A stretch of 64,000 nucleotides of DNA from Lentinula raphanica (lineage: Eukaryota > Basidiomycota > Agaricomycetes > Agaricales > Omphalotaceae): positions 310,001 to 374,000 of the forward strand of contig JANVFP010000015.1 of assembly GCA_027919835.1 (NCBI GenBank), read 5' to 3'. The notes under the pieces are model-generated. The model did no database searches. It saw only the letters and a program-made list of their open reading frames with translations, and had not been told where the DNA came from. Positions 32,911 to 44,643 of the stretch are shown piece after piece. The number at the start of each line of letters is the position of its first letter. Position 1 is the stretch's first letter. The translations under genes and the position numbers were made by a program.

Positions 32911-34060
32911 TCAGTCCTGCAACTCTTGCTGCTGTTGAGCCTCGCGTCCAACCCTTCTTTCCTTTTCGCTCTCGAGCTGGTTATAGAGCAAGAACAACGC
33001 TTTCTCGTTGGCCTCGGGCGTCCCAATGATGGTGAACATTCGTTCACCAGTCTCATCATGAGGAGCCTTGGCAATGGAAATCCGGGAACCAGACAGGCGA
33101 CGAATCTCGGTGATTTTCGTACCGCCACGGCCGATGATGCATCCGACCATGTCCGAAGGAATGGAGATATTTTGAGTACGCAGATTAGCGGCAGGCTGTG
33201 CGGCCACGGAAGCTTGTTGCGAACTCGGTGACGTGGCACGGCGACCAGAATCACCATTAGAACGACGGGGGGTGGTATAAGGAGGAAGGCCGTTGGTAGA
33301 GCGTCGGGAACTAGTTCTCTCGTCGGCGGTACCAGGGTGATAGAGAACGGTACCCGTTCCTCGCTCCCAATCTTCGAGCAGACACTTTCCAATCTCCTCG
33401 ATGGCAAGCCCGATAGCCTCCGGAGAGCCCTGAACGTCGACAATACGCTCGGTTGACTGAGGGAGCATTTCCTTGGACGCAATCATGCGGGCACCTGAGC
33501 CATCTTGGATAGCTTTGATTTTGAGACCGCTACGGCCAATGATGGTTCCCATCAGATTGTGAGAGATCAGAAGCCGCACGGTAGTGTGAGACGAGGAGGA
33601 AGGCGACGCGGTGATGGGTGAGGTTGGATTGGAAGCGACGAGCTGAGATATGATCAGCGTATACGCCTAAAATTATACGTCAATACTGTTCAAATGAGGC
33701 GAATCAGCTCGCATACTTTGGCTACGCTTTCAACAGGACCGGTGACGGTGAGGACCCGCTCATGAACACCTTGGATGACTTTGCTGACACCAGCCTTGAC
33801 GCCGGTTTGTTCGCGCAGTTCAGCGACATTTTTACCAGCTCTTCCGATGATTATACCGGCATCTCTAGTGCTCACGAGAGCTCTCAAGGTGAGAGTGTCC
33901 TGAGGTGACGGTGAAGGAGAACGAGACTGCGGCGCTGAGGCTGATATCGGACGAAAAAAAAATTGGAAAAGAGAAAATCAGGATTCAGAATGTGTCTTCA
34001 AGAGTGAACAAGTGAACAAAAGATACCTGAGTCTGGTCTGTGGGCGGAGGAGTCGGACAT
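32911..34060 (-). CDS. Triple-KH RNA-binding protein (PCBP/Rnc1/Pbp2-like)
   Basis: A 337-residue protein with exons 34060-34027, 33940-33717 and 33666-32911 on the minus strand. Three KH domains are visible by their GxxG loops: STRDAGIIIGRAGKNVAELR (residues ~35-100), SHNLMGTIIGRSGLKIKAIQ (~125-190) and PSDMVGCIIGRGGTKITEIR (~255-320). The linker between KH2 and KH3 is Ser/Arg/Pro-rich. The C-terminus is Gln- and Glu-rich (EKERRVGREAQQQQELQD). Spacing matches poly(C)-binding proteins and S. pombe Rnc1, which stabilise or localise specific mRNAs. Start MSDSSAHRPDS at 34060 gives an 11-codon first exon. Confidence 0.9.
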
Positions 34061-34333
34061 GTGGAGTTGAAGGGAAACGGAGGGAAGAAAAAGGGAAGAG
34101 TAAAGTTTACTAACGGTCGACGAAAAGCAAGGTTGGTTTTCGGCAATTTGCGGTCAAAAATTACACTAATAAGAAATTCATTTATCAGTATAAATTTCTC
34201 TCATTATTCTTCGTTTTTTGTCAGTCGAAAGGATATCATAGCGTATAGTAGTCGGCATATCAGTTACATAGCCCGTAAGTGCATAGTGGCAATGGGTAGA
34301 AAGTATGTACGATAAGGATATTCGACCGTGCAT

Positions 34334-35101
34334 TTAATATCCAAGCTCGACCAACTTCGTGAAAGATGACGACGAATCAGCGATAGCCTTTTGGCGCAGT
34401 TTGATTGCTGCAATCTAGAGAGAGTATTCACTGAGTATCTGTACGACGATAATCACTGGGACTCTCATACCTTGCGTTCGTGGAAGGCCTGAGCCTTGAT
34501 CTTTCTCTTCTCTTCCAGGCGATCAACAACATCCTTGTAGCCCCAGCCAACTTCATGAGATAGACGCTGCAGTACCAAAATGTCAGATAAATTCTGTTAA
34601 GAAACGAACGATATACATACTTTCACAGTGCAGTATTTGCGACCGGGCTTCAACCTCAAAACTCGAAGAGCCTCAGGAACAACCATACGTTTCTTGCGGT
34701 CATAAGGAGGGGGGACACCCTCAAAGAGCTTGAGACGTTCAAGAGCAGCAGCACCACGAGCAGTTTTGTGGGGGGTCATTCCACGGATGGCACGGTAAAG
34801 AATCTTAGAAGGGGCACGGTGGTGGAAAGGTCCGGACTTTTTAGGGTTAACGATGTGGCGTTTGTGTAGGAAGTTGTGGTATCGGAGCTGGAGAGAGAAA
34901 TGGTCAGAGCAAATTCTACTCGTCTTCAATCTATACACCAACTTTGTTTCGGAAGAAGCTTCCAGAGATGTTGATCTCCTCGCATCTCACAACCACAATT
35001 TTCTGTCCGGAAAGTATTTGCTTGGAGATGATCGAGGCCAGCCGACCGAGAAGGTGTCCCTTGCCATCGATCACGATGGGTGTCGAAGAGAAAGTGGCCA
35101 T
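34334..35101 (-). CDS. RPL16: 60S ribosomal protein uL13 (RPL16/L13a)
   Basis: A 200-residue cytosolic ribosomal protein. Exons on the minus strand: 35101-34943, 34887-34621, 34566-34471, 34414-34334. Sequence: [20 protein letters not shown], then [97 protein letters not shown] and a C-terminal helix ending [13 protein letters not shown]. Length is the same as yeast Rpl16. The leader probably contains an intron ending catag just before ACAACACC-ATG; if so, the in-frame upstream ATG at 35122 is not used. Introns near the start and in the leader are common in fungal ribosomal protein genes. Confidence 0.96.
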
Positions 35102-36067
35102 GGTGTTGTCTATGATGTTCAAGTAAGTTCTAGTTCGAAGATATGACCTTGGAATGACGGGGAAAGCGCAGTCGTACCTGAAGAGTACGAAGAAAAAAGT
35201 TGCACGGTGTTAAGTAGAGAAGTGAGCAGCTGAGCGTGTTACATACCTTGCAGAGTCTTGAGTGTGAGGCCTAGGATATGCCGACTGGCGTGATGGGATT
35301 GTGTAGCGAGTGTGGGAAAGCAACTCACGCAACTGTACAGTTACACGTCAGGTGGCTTGTGACTATAGTCACGTAAGATTAAGCCCCTATTTCAATTTGC
35401 TGGCGTGGTAATTCGTTGCGGCGGCAGATACGATATTCCAAGGTGTAATTGGGGTGTGCAGCAACTATGCATCCTAGGGAGCCACTTGCTAAGTCGACTC
35501 GCACTATCGTCTCACTGGAAAGATCGCCACCAATGACATCCGTGGTCAACTTGTACCCCGAGTCTATCAGCTAGCCACGAATAATCATGAATGAAGATTG
35601 CGATGTACCATAAGTAACTCCTGCTTCTAAGACTCAAATTATACAGAGGCTGCATATGCTTTGACTGCGGCACCCGGAGCCAGAGACTAGTAGCCCAAGT
35701 GATAGTCCGAATTAGCAGAACATGAGAAGATTGCGACTATAGTCGTTCTACATAGCAGCTGCATTTGATACTACGGGTTCAATCCCAGTCTGATAGAATT
35801 CCTTTCACATACGACATTTGTAGTGTAAGGCTTCCCATTGACGAAAAGAGGCTTGCTGAATATAGTATATGCTCAAGAACAAAGACTGAAAAGGTAATGG
35901 AGTGAGGATATTTCCAGCAAATCTGATGGAATGGAGCATTAATTGATCAACAAACAGGAGTAACATTGGAACAAAACAAGGATATAAGGACAAACAGGTA
36001 TGTAGTACGACTCTCATACTACCCCCTTCACTTTACGAAAATACGTCTAGACATCGAGATCGGGCTT
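35102..36067. other. Long intergenic stretch, no gene seen
   Basis: 966 bases. The first 200 bases are the RPL16 leader and promoter, including the probable 5' UTR intron. The rest has only short frames without conserved motifs. A GGGTTCAATCCC sequence near 35775 resembles a tRNA B box, but the flanks do not fold into a tRNA. Confidence 0.5.
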
Positions 36068-37467
36068 CTATCCAGCAAACGAATGGCGCGAACGTCCCTT
36101 GTACTTTCCCGCGAGATTGACAACGAATAAATATCCAGAGTCGGCATAGGTGGACTGCAAGTCACTTTCTGTCGAGTCGATCGCCCCACATCGCGCGGTG
36201 GTGACATAAAGCTGGTCATTCCCAGGTCCTTTGAGAAGGCGGGATAAATGAAAGCATTCATAGGATTTCAAAATTCTCAGTAACTCACCACCGAAACAGC
36301 AGGACGTCACGTTGAGCACCTTTGGAAAGAATATTTCCAGGTCCACGGCGCCAGAACTTGTGAATCGGCACACTCGGGAATCTCCCCATCTAGAAGTAAT
36401 GCAGACATGCAAGTTCAAGAAGGAGCGTTTAGTTGAAGACACCGGCGAGCTTACCGAGCACTCCAGACGCCTTAGGAAACATGGTATGAGTGTTACTCAG
36501 TTGAAAATCAGGTCAGAAAGATACTAACCGCCGTCTGTATCAACACACAAGCCATCGCAATATCCTCTGTAGCCCAACGTCGTAGCTTCGACGAATGGTC
36601 GCCTATTGCTTAAAGACCCATTCTGGACATCGTAATCATACATGTATATAACATTTCTGAACGAGTCGGTGAAGTAGCTGCGGGGGCCGGGATGGTGTCT
36701 CAGCAGACAGCACGATAACACATGGACAGTATCTGAACTAACAGGATTTTCTCATCGGGGCTGAATCCCAGTCCGTTGGAGTCCTAAAAACTAGAATACA
36801 ACCGTCAGATTCTTTGCAGGTTTCAAAGATTCCTACCGTAAAGGGTCCTTCGTCAACAGTCGTGCACAATTTATTCTCGGGGTCATACATATACATCTTT
36901 CCAGGAATCCCGTGTGCCGGGGAGTATACAGTCCCAGCGATGTAGCGACCTTTAGCATCACAGGCACCGTCGTTGAAGCGAGTGAAAGATACGTGCTCTT
37001 CAGGTAGCGGTTGGGCCAAATACTCGACAGAGCCATCCACGTTGAGCAATGCGAAACCTCTAGCTGTCGTGCCCGCCAACTAGAAGGATAACAAGATATC
37101 AGCACGATGATTGGCGAATATATTGACGCTTACCCCGACACCATTCCGGCGAAGCACAATGCTGGTGACGGGCACGTCGTAAAGGTCGGTAGTAAGAGTA
37201 GTGTTAATGGTATCAAAATGATGGACCTAGTTTGTACGGCGTTGAGTGCGTCGAAGTTTAAGAATGTTAGAAACGACACCTTTCTTTCAACTATATCGAC
37301 GAAATGCAATGTTGCAGTGACCGGATCATAAAGTGGACCTGAATATGAGCGAGAAATTCAGAACGAGTAGACAATCTGCTGAATCTCAAACGACCTTCGC
37401 CGAGAGTGCAGTTAACTTTCAAGATAGGCTCGTCCACGACGATTCTTCCATTGACTAAAGAAGACAT
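36068..37467 (-). CDS. SMP-30/gluconolactonase family protein
   Basis: A 311-residue six-bladed beta-propeller lactonase-like protein. Exons on the minus strand: 37467-37395, 37338-37280, 37226-37134, 37079-36837, 36783-36743, 36677-36529, 36470-36455 (16 nt), 36389-36289, 36228-36068. Family motifs: LGEGPLYDPVTATLHFVDI (metal-binding Glu), RFNDGACDAKGRYIAGTV (Asn/Asp region), DSNGLGFSPDEKILYFTDSF (catalytic Asn and later Asp) and YCDGLCVDTDGGVW (catalytic Asp region). Such enzymes hydrolyse sugar lactones using a divalent metal. There is no signal peptide, so it is probably cytosolic. The C-terminus reads YLFVVNLAGKYKGRSRHSFAG. Confidence 0.9.
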
Positions 37468-37733
37468 GCACGTTGATCGAAAGGGAACAAGGGAAGAGAT
37501 AAAGAAAATACTATTGTTTACTGCTCTATAAACCATGCCATATCAGTGTAGAAGATACAGTTCGATCAACCGGAAAGAAATCCTTTGTGTCCATAACGCC
37601 TATCTCAGCTCAAGATCAGCGGGACGAGGATGAGTCTTCAACGTTCTCGGTCCGCGTGTGTACCGCAATTCAAAACTAGGGCCTGGATTGGTGGGGTAGG
37701 TCGAATTCAATTGCGGATATTTCCGTAGGTATT

Positions 37734-38315
37734 TTAGTGGGCTTGGATAGGGAATGGTGAGTACATGAAGCGACGAATGAACCAGAACTGAACCAACCTT
37801 CGGGAGTTTTGGCAATGTAGTCAATAGCTGAATGATGCTAACGTGAGTAAGAGCGGTGATCAGCTGCTTGAAGTACAAACCTTGATCCACTGTCTGGATA
37901 TTGTCTGCCTCTTCATCCGGAATTTCAATCATGAATTCCTGTATGAGGTTAGTTCTGAGGGCAATGCTTGAAGACAGTCAGCAAGTGAATACCTCTTCTA
38001 CTGCCATAACAACCTCAACAGCATCCAGACTGTCTAACCCAAGGTCCTTTTCGAAAGAAGCGGTCGTAGTCAGCTGTAAACATCTCCATGAGCAGGGAGT
38101 TCATTCGAAGAACGTGAGAGTAGTCGCACCTTAGCCGGGTCCACCTTCTCAAAACCTTTCAGAACGTCCAAAACACGTAACTCGATGTCCGACCGGGATA
38201 GACCAGCTGCAGCGGAATAATAACGCGGAAGAAGGGTTTGTCTTGTTTGTAGAGAGGCATTGAATGCCATACGAGGAAGAATTGATGATCTAGCAGCAAA
38301 GCGTAACATAGACAT
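37734..38315 (-). CDS. ACP1: Mitochondrial acyl carrier protein
   Basis: A 120-residue protein with an N-terminal basic presequence (MSMLRFAARSSILPRMAFNA). Exons on the minus strand: 38315-38130, 38073-37993, 37938-37881, 37827-37798 and 37741-37734. The phosphopantetheine site is EKDLGLDSLDAVEVVMAVE (Ser of DSL). Helices before and after fit: ELRVLDVLKGFEKVDPAK, then EEFMIEIPDEEADNIQTV and AIDYIAKTPEAH. ACP serves mitochondrial fatty-acid/lipoate synthesis, complex I and Fe-S cluster assembly. The last exon is only eight bases and supplies the His codon and stop; without it the frame would run on. The upstream in-frame ATG at 38360 is less likely than 38315. Confidence 0.93.
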
Positions 38316-38466
38316 GGTTGATTTTGTTGGAAGAATGGTTGAAGGGTGAGCGAAGAGCAAAAAATTACGAGTCGCGCCGAGGACGTGAATTAGAAAGATT
38401 TCCCACGGTCTCTCTTAGTCTTCAGCTCGCGACAAATAACAAACTTTCGCTTATTTCTAGACCGTC

Positions 38467-39493
38467 ATGAAGCATGGCGTTGCTTTCCGCAAGTTTTCGC
38501 GGCCAACATCTCACAGGATGCTCATGCTGAGGTGAGTGCTGCTTCATTCGTCTCTTCCCAGCTGACACCTTTTCTGACAGGAATCTGGTTACTTCTCTCT
38601 TCGAGCACGAGCAAATTAAAACAACTCTTCCAAAGGCCAGAGATACTGCCAGATTGGCTGAGAAGGCTGGTTATGTTCTCGACCTAACTTCTGCGTGTGC
38701 TTATTGCTGCTATAGATAATCACGCTGGGCAAAAAGGGAGACCGGTCAGCTCAAGCGAGAGCATCTGCCTTCCTGCTGAAACCCGAAATCTTGCCTAAAC
38801 TTTTTGGTACATTCGCCAATCGTTACGCTGAGCGGCCCGGTGGGTACACTAGGATACACAAGTATGGGAACCGACCAGGCGACAACGCACCGGTTGCCAT
38901 CTTAGAGCTTGTCGACAGTCCCAGGGATCTTCGATGGGAGATAACTGCTCGCGCAATAGGACGGGAAGTCTTGAACAACAAGCTGGAGACGGAGAAACCC
39001 CTGAACCTCATCAAGACCGGAGTTCATAGTACACAGGACATTATCGAATCCGAGAAGAGGTTGGCATTTGGCCAAAACGGTCTGTTACGCCCAAAGACCC
39101 GATGGAATATGCAGAAGATACTACGTTTTCGAAATCAGGATGCCGTTTCTCAACTGAGCCGTAATGTCGGAAATTATATTGTCTGTACTTTATCTCGCCA
39201 GGTGCAGGTCTATGTCTTATGCTTCTTTGCCACAGGATCACTTGATGGCTACTCCGATAGCCATGAAGAACTTATATGATCGGGAGAGGAGAAAAACGAA
39301 GACAGGTGAATTCGCTTTGCGAGCAGGCCAAACTGCACCTGGTGACACTCGGAGTGTTCTGGATCTCTCCCAAGGCAGCCTTGGTACACAACAACCTCGG
39401 ACAGGTCCAGTCCTCACTGCGAATTATATTTTGGACGGAAGCTCAAGACAAGATAGTGCCAGATGTAGCGTATGCGCACTCATGTTATATTGA
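38467..39493 (+). CDS. MRPL8: Mitochondrial large-subunit ribosomal protein bL17m
   Basis: Homologue of bacterial L17. Exons: 38467-38531, 38581 to about 38665, 38716-39180 and 39236-39493. Core: [80 protein letters not shown], and VAILELVDS. Eukaryotic extension: [20 protein letters not shown] and [17 protein letters not shown]. The second intron is ambiguous: phase demands either a GC donor at 38666 (AAG followed by gctggt) or a weak GT donor at 38675 that adds three residues. The final exon after [14 protein letters not shown] is less certain; the open frame ends at 39493, and the region may be alternatively spliced. It is divergent from ACP1 150 bases away. Confidence 0.85.
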
Positions 39494-40805
39494 GTCGTCT
39501 CCGCTTCCCAACTCGCTAGTCTGCTTTGCGAATGTGACCGTTCCATGCTCAGTGAAATCGAGAACTCACAGGATTGCCATGTTCTCGGTCAAGTCCTTTG
39601 TTGATCAATTCAATCATATGAGTAAGTTCTCTGCAGATAATTAACACCAATCGTTGTGTGCGTAATCTATGACCAAAGCTGAACATATCAGTTGCTGCAC
39701 AGATAGTCAATCTAGAAGAATGCGACTCGGAAATGCCATTGGTGCTTGAGATAAGATCGCCCATTGGATCGTCTGTATCGACGCGCGCAATGAGCTTGTA
39801 CTCAGAATCCAGGTTTAATGCTAGCGGCCCAGTAAGAGATGACTGAAAAATACGCAAGTCATTCGACGACTGATGCTCGTTACCGTTGATCTCATTCGAA
39901 ATCCAATCCTGGAAATAGCTGGAAACATACCACTCCACAATAAACGGATTTAAAGGTAAGATTCCTGTGACGACGGTTCAAAGGGCTATCCAGTATCGCG
40001 CAAGACGTGGCAAGGGACGACTGTCCGGTGAATTACGCTTTGGCCGAGGGAAAAGTCAAAAATTCACTTCAAAGGCATTATCGATTGGATCAAGGTCAGA
40101 GTTGAGTCTATGAAGAGCCTCATGTTTTGTGCAGTAACAGACTTTGTCTTGAACCGCTAAGTAATTTCTAGCAATCATATGAGGTTGGCCACCCAATTAT
40201 TATGCTCTTCTGGCTGCAGAAAGCAAATGATCATGCTCGTTCTTCTTCAAAGCTTCCTCTGTGATATCGAAGACAGGGCCCTTTGACTAACCGAGCGATC
40301 TATTCAAGAAGGGAACCGCAGCTTAGAGTCGTAAACCAAGTAACGCATAATTCAAGTTCTGAGACCGGTCAGATGGAAACCCGGGAAAACGTGAGCCTCC
40401 ATAAATATCAGACCCCATAAGTAGTAGGATGTTCAAACACATTAACGTCTCGAGGCATCCCATTTAAACGTGCTCTGGTCAAGAGACGCAAGTAATTGCG
40501 AGCAGCCTAGATTCAGAGACGATGTGAATGGGTGCGAAAACATGCCGCAAACGCGAGGCAGGCTCATCAGGCCTCAGGCCTCAGGTCTCATCCAGTAACG
40601 ATGTGGCTGAACTGACATTGACAGTATTGCTTTGTGATTAAGGGGGCACAAGATAAACCATCTTAAGTTTATATACATACTTGAATGCAGTCCGAGATGT
40701 ATCCTGATGTATCGTGTTACTCGAACAGAAGCCTCGCTACAAGAGCGTGGCCTTCATATTTTATCTTCAATAATCATCCGCGCCTAGCGCTCTGACGATA
40801 TCAGA
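39494..40805. other. Gene-poor stretch with one unassigned minus-strand open frame
   Basis: About 1.3 kb. A minus-strand frame near 39700-39970 reads PFIVEWYVSSYFQDWIS, then LTGPLALNLDSEYKLIARVD. Its LALNL-x3-YKL pattern faintly resembles the small paralogous proteins at 40806 and 45747, so it may be an exon or relic of that family, but I cannot assemble a gene. From 40100 to 40800 I see nothing: AT-rich sequence with short frames only. Confidence 0.35.
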
Positions 40806-41310
40806 TCAGAACGTGAAGTATGCAGGCCAGGAATGTTTACTGACCTCACTGCTCCTGCAGTGTTGGACTTGGTGGTCATCCCAAAAGCAAGAAATTCGAT
40901 AGTCACGCCACAATCGATCAACCACTACACCATCCCGTGTACTGGTAGAAGAATCATCGAATCGCGACGCAATCCCTCCGGAGAAAAGGTGCGATATGTC
41001 GCAACGTATATCCCTCCATGACCGAGCACTTCATGCAGGAAGGTCACGAAGTTGCACATGCTTGCAGCGATACAGTACAGACTACTCACCTCACGTCAGC
41101 AACTTTATACGCAGAGCCAGAGTTGATTTTGACAGCATAGCGGTATAACGAGCCAGGTTGCAAGATCAAGGACAGAGTCTCTGAAGGGAGAAGCAAGACA
41201 ATCGCAGTGGTGTTACGACCATAGTCTTGAGACAGTTGTATGGACACTGGCCTGCTAGTATCATTGTTGAAGTCCAGTAGGACCTCGTAGTTGTTTAGTA
41301 AAGCTGGCAT
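40806..41310 (-). CDS. Small uncharacterised protein A (paralogue of the 45747 gene)
   Basis: About 147 residues. Exons on the minus strand: 41310-41090 and 41028-40806, with a gtgagt intron. Exon 1 reads LLNNYEVLLDFNNDTSRPVS, then TLSLILQPGSLYRYAVKI. Exon 2 starts ARSWRDIRCDISHLF. The same order appears in the gene at 45747: FDILFELTNDMNDSV, MSLVLVSGHTYRYTLTN, then an intron at the same position and IRAWNDISC. The shared pattern (hydrophobic strand, ND, L-x-L-x3-G-x2-YRY, WxDI-x-C) argues for real genes. The 3' end is uncertain because the alignment fades after the WRDIRC segment. No function is known to me; a small beta-rich cytosolic protein is a guess from strand-like periodicity. Confidence 0.55.
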
Positions 41311-41753
41311 GCGTGAGCGTGAAGTCAACAGTAGATCAAAAGCTGCTGAGATTATTGATAAAATACGGCGATAGAAGCCTGGGGTTAGCTTCCAATTCTG
41401 GAAGAGATGGGAACAGGTGTCCTAACGCGATGAAGGCTTCTCCTCTTGGAGAACTTTCTGTGAGTCGGTTCTGTTGGATTCTGCACGGCAAATAGAGGGA
41501 TGTTCCCCGACCAGAGTTCCCGGGTCCTTTATTTATCAGATTGGGCATTGATCAAGGAGGATGTATATGGAAGCAGTGTGGCAGTTTGGTCGTAATTGTC
41601 ATCTTGTATCTTGTATCGGTACCGTTGTGATTTCAGACTTCAAACTTCAAAAGATGCAACTTCGTTACGAGAGAACAAAGAGAGAAGAATGTGTTCAGCC
41701 TTGACAGGACAGCGTGTCTCGTGACAAAAAAATCTTTGGCATGTACAAGTTTG
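41311..41753. other. Intergenic divergent promoter region
   Basis: 443 bases between the divergent starts at 41310 (-) and 41754 (+). A minus-strand frame at 41336-41548 (starting MPNLINKG) is open but shows no conserved pattern. An in-frame ATG at 41691 lies upstream of the preferred start of the next gene. Confidence 0.4.
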
Positions 41754-43073
41754 ATGTCGACCTTCTTGTCTCTGCCCGTAGAACTGCGTGTTATCATATA
41801 TAACTTCTACCTATGGGATTCGCAGCACGTTGTCGGTAACCTGCAGCCCAGTAACACCCATTTCCGGATTCTCCATGTCTGCAGACAGATATCAGCTGAA
41901 GCCAGTCAATTGACAAACTTCTGTTCTTATGTGTCCCTCATTCACGAGGATCAGATCTTGGCTTTCAATGCAAATATCAGTGTTGGAGCCGCATCTAGAA
42001 TCTTGCATGCTGATGTTGCCAACGATGAAAGAATAGTGCATGGGTCTGGTCATGTAAGGCAGCTCCTTCCTCGAGAATCATCAAACAAGTAACACTGATG
42101 ATATTCAACATTATTCGCAGTCTGCCCCTGCCTCTGAGCTCTATAACGCTCTATCCAAACTCGTAAACCTGCGCAGGCTAAGAGTATTCGAGTGCAGTCG
42201 GAGCCGGCCGATAACAGATTTCAGTAAGCACCTCATTCGCTCTGCCAATGATCTATAATTGACTGCATAGTTTGATTATCCACGTTACCTCCAGTTCCGG
42301 GAGCTCGTTTCACTCTGCAGCTCGAAAGGGCTATGTTTCCTTCCGGTGTTTCGCCACTACTCAGTTCTTATGAACTTTATTTAAGCCCTCTCAGGAGTTC
42401 AGTGCGGACTTTCGAGGTCATATCCCCTGATACCGTGCAGAACCTCCGTCTCTCGGGCAATTGCGGGCTTCCACGAGGCACAAAACTCCCTAGGCTCACT
42501 GCGCTCGCCATTGGCGGGGTCACAGGACACTATTTGGACCAACATATGGAGGATTATTTCGACCAGTCTCCTCTAAAAGAGTTTCGATACAAGCAAGGTG
42601 ACAAAGTAGGGGCGATGTTTCAACTCAGGGATCACCAGTTGCACCCTCTGGTTCATGGATCAGCGTCGGGACTGTGCAAATTGGTCTTACTGGGCTGTAC
42701 TCGTCTGTCCAGCTCATGTCTAACGACATGCCTCGGGCAACTACAACAGCTTCGTTATCTTGCTCTTTCATTTGTTTCTGTGCATGAGCTGGGCAGCAAT
42801 TTTGTTACTGCTTTTCCTGCTTCTCTCACAGTGCTCAAGATTGCAATCACCAACGCACGATACACAAAACCTCGAGTGTTCGAGGAGAACGTACTCTGTG
42901 ACTCTATTGAGAGACTGATAATCATGCGCAATCCTCCATTCGAATCTGTTCACGCAGACCTGCGAAAAGAAGTCATGGAGTCGTCTGGCCGCATGACGAG
43001 ATGGACAAAGATAGCAAGGGGGAGCAATTTTACACTGCAGCTAGGGGCTTGGGAAAAGGATGAAAATTTCTGA
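41754..43073 (+). CDS. F-box/LRR-like protein
   Basis: About 393 residues from exons 41754-42053, 42121-42223 and 42295-43073. The N-terminus FLSLPVELRVIIYNFYLWDS has the F-box-like LPxEL-x2-I-I pattern. An HxCRQISAEAS segment follows, typical of fungal F-box proteins that start from a single domain with a conserved Arg. The C-terminal two-thirds contains leucine-rich repeats, for example LPRLTALAIGGVTGHYL, LCKLVLLGCTRLSSSCLTTC and LRYLALSFVSVHELG. A role as an SCF ubiquitin-ligase substrate adaptor is inferred. The F-box is short and partly degenerate, so a plain LRR protein is the alternative. An in-frame ATG at 41691 would add 21 residues. Confidence 0.7.
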
Positions 43074-43217
43074 TTATTCAGAATAGTACAAAATCAATGT
43101 TCAAGCGTTCGCAATGCTCGAAATGGTAGAATATATAGATGTCCAATGGTATGATACAGCACAAAAGTCCATTCCTGTAATCATAGATTGTAGTTTGGCT
43201 TCGTCAAGCGCGGTGTC

Positions 43218-44455
43218 TTACGGCCGAAACTGCCTTCTGCTATAAAATCATCAGCAATTTCTCTTACCGAAAGGAGGATGTCGACAAACCCTCGTAAACG
43301 CCCACATAGTGTCGCTCACCGAGAGCTGCCTTCATATCGTGACTAGGACTCACCAGGATGTGCCTGAACTTGCGATGGTCGATTCAAATTCGATGAATCG
43401 CCATAATAAGGATCGCTGAAACCAGGAGTAGGACCAGGGTCTTCGGTGTAAGCATTGTTGGGACGCGACATGGAAGTTCCGTAGGGGTCGTTACGCTGCG
43501 GGACATACGGAGCAGCGTCAGAATAGGAGAAGCCGTCTCGTGGTTGACGAACGGGTTGGTTCATGACATCGTTCATGCTGGCAGCACTGGCCTGACGATT
43601 GTGATTGTAGCCTCCATTGTATTCGTTAGAGTTTCTGGCATCCCATGGGTCGCGGCCGTTCATGGGGATGCCCTCGCCATTCAAAGGGTTGGAGGGATCA
43701 TTGAGCGCATCATATTTGATGTAGTCGCGCTGTTGTGCGGAACTGTAAGAGTTGATCACGATATACAGGTATATCTGTATACGCAACGTCAGAAGAGATA
43801 TTTGAAGATGATGTTAGCAACGTACATGCATGATAGCGAGCCACACCCATATTCCGGCCATGATACCGACATCAATCCAAGGGAAGATGTTACAGAGGGT
43901 ATTTCCTTCTGACTCTTCGGTCGAGTCTGTGGAGTTGAAGAAGTCGGTAAGGCAGTTGGATTCTGCGGTGGAGTGCTTGGATGCAGATATAATAATCCAT
44001 GCAGCAGCAAGAGCAAACGCAGCAACAATAACTAGACTGTGAAGTGTGATGTATCGTCGGAAGAGAATGTGCTTCTCCTACAAGCCTTGTGAGACAAGTT
44101 GTCGAATGATCTGAGGACGAGTACACACCTTGGCAACACCGAAGAGCCCAAGAAGCTGGATAGCGGCTGCTACCAAGCAAACGATCCCAAACAACCACGG
44201 AGCGAATGAGGGTGTCGCTGCACCGACAACTAATCATAGCAGGATTAGATACATCCAAAATCAAAACAACAGATGGCATACTTGAAGGGGTAGCAAAAGA
44301 TAGAACAGCGATCAAAACAGCTGCTACTAACTGCTCAATCAAAGCAGCATAGATTCCAGCATTCACCAGCGCTATGACGAAGCATTAGGAGACGTTCGTG
44401 AGCATCGAGTCGAGAGCTTACGAATTGCACAACAACAATACTCGCGAACCTTCAT
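43218..44455 (-). CDS. Four-pass membrane protein, tetraspanin/MARVEL-like, basidiomycete-type
   Basis: About 325 residues. Exons on the minus strand: 44455-44422, 44371-44282, 44229-44129, 44077-43826, 43774-43354, 43325-43268 and 43239-43218. Four hydrophobic segments: VNAGIYAALIEQLVAAVLIA, PWLFGIVCLVAAAIQLLGLF, LVIVAAFALAAAWIIISASK and IMAGIWVWLAIMHIYLYIVI. The N-terminus is MKVREYCCCAIP, with a Cys cluster that could be palmitoylated. The C-terminal ~130 residues are cytosolic, rich in Asn, Pro, Gly and Tyr. The last two introns would be only 28 bases each; if they are not spliced, the protein ends earlier at HPGES. The spliced version ends ERHYVGVYEGLSTSSFRRRQ and FRP. Function unknown. 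Confidence 0.75.
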
Positions 44456-44643
44456 GCTGATGTCCAAAGGATAAAGAAAAAGGAGAAGGAAGATGTAGGT
44501 AGACAAGGTTTTGGGCGCTGCGGAAGGGGACACCTGGCAAACAAAACACAGCCTAAGATTACGTCATACACTTATCCCCACGTGGCTCCAGAGACTTAAC
44601 TCCAATCGGTAGACTTTGGGCTTGCCATTGAACCTGCACCAGC

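Noticed and set aside
35680..35800. tRNA-like A box and B box (GGGTTCAATCCC near 35775)
   Set aside because: The D stem does not pair, the acceptor arms do not match, and there is no anticodon arm between them. Probably chance.
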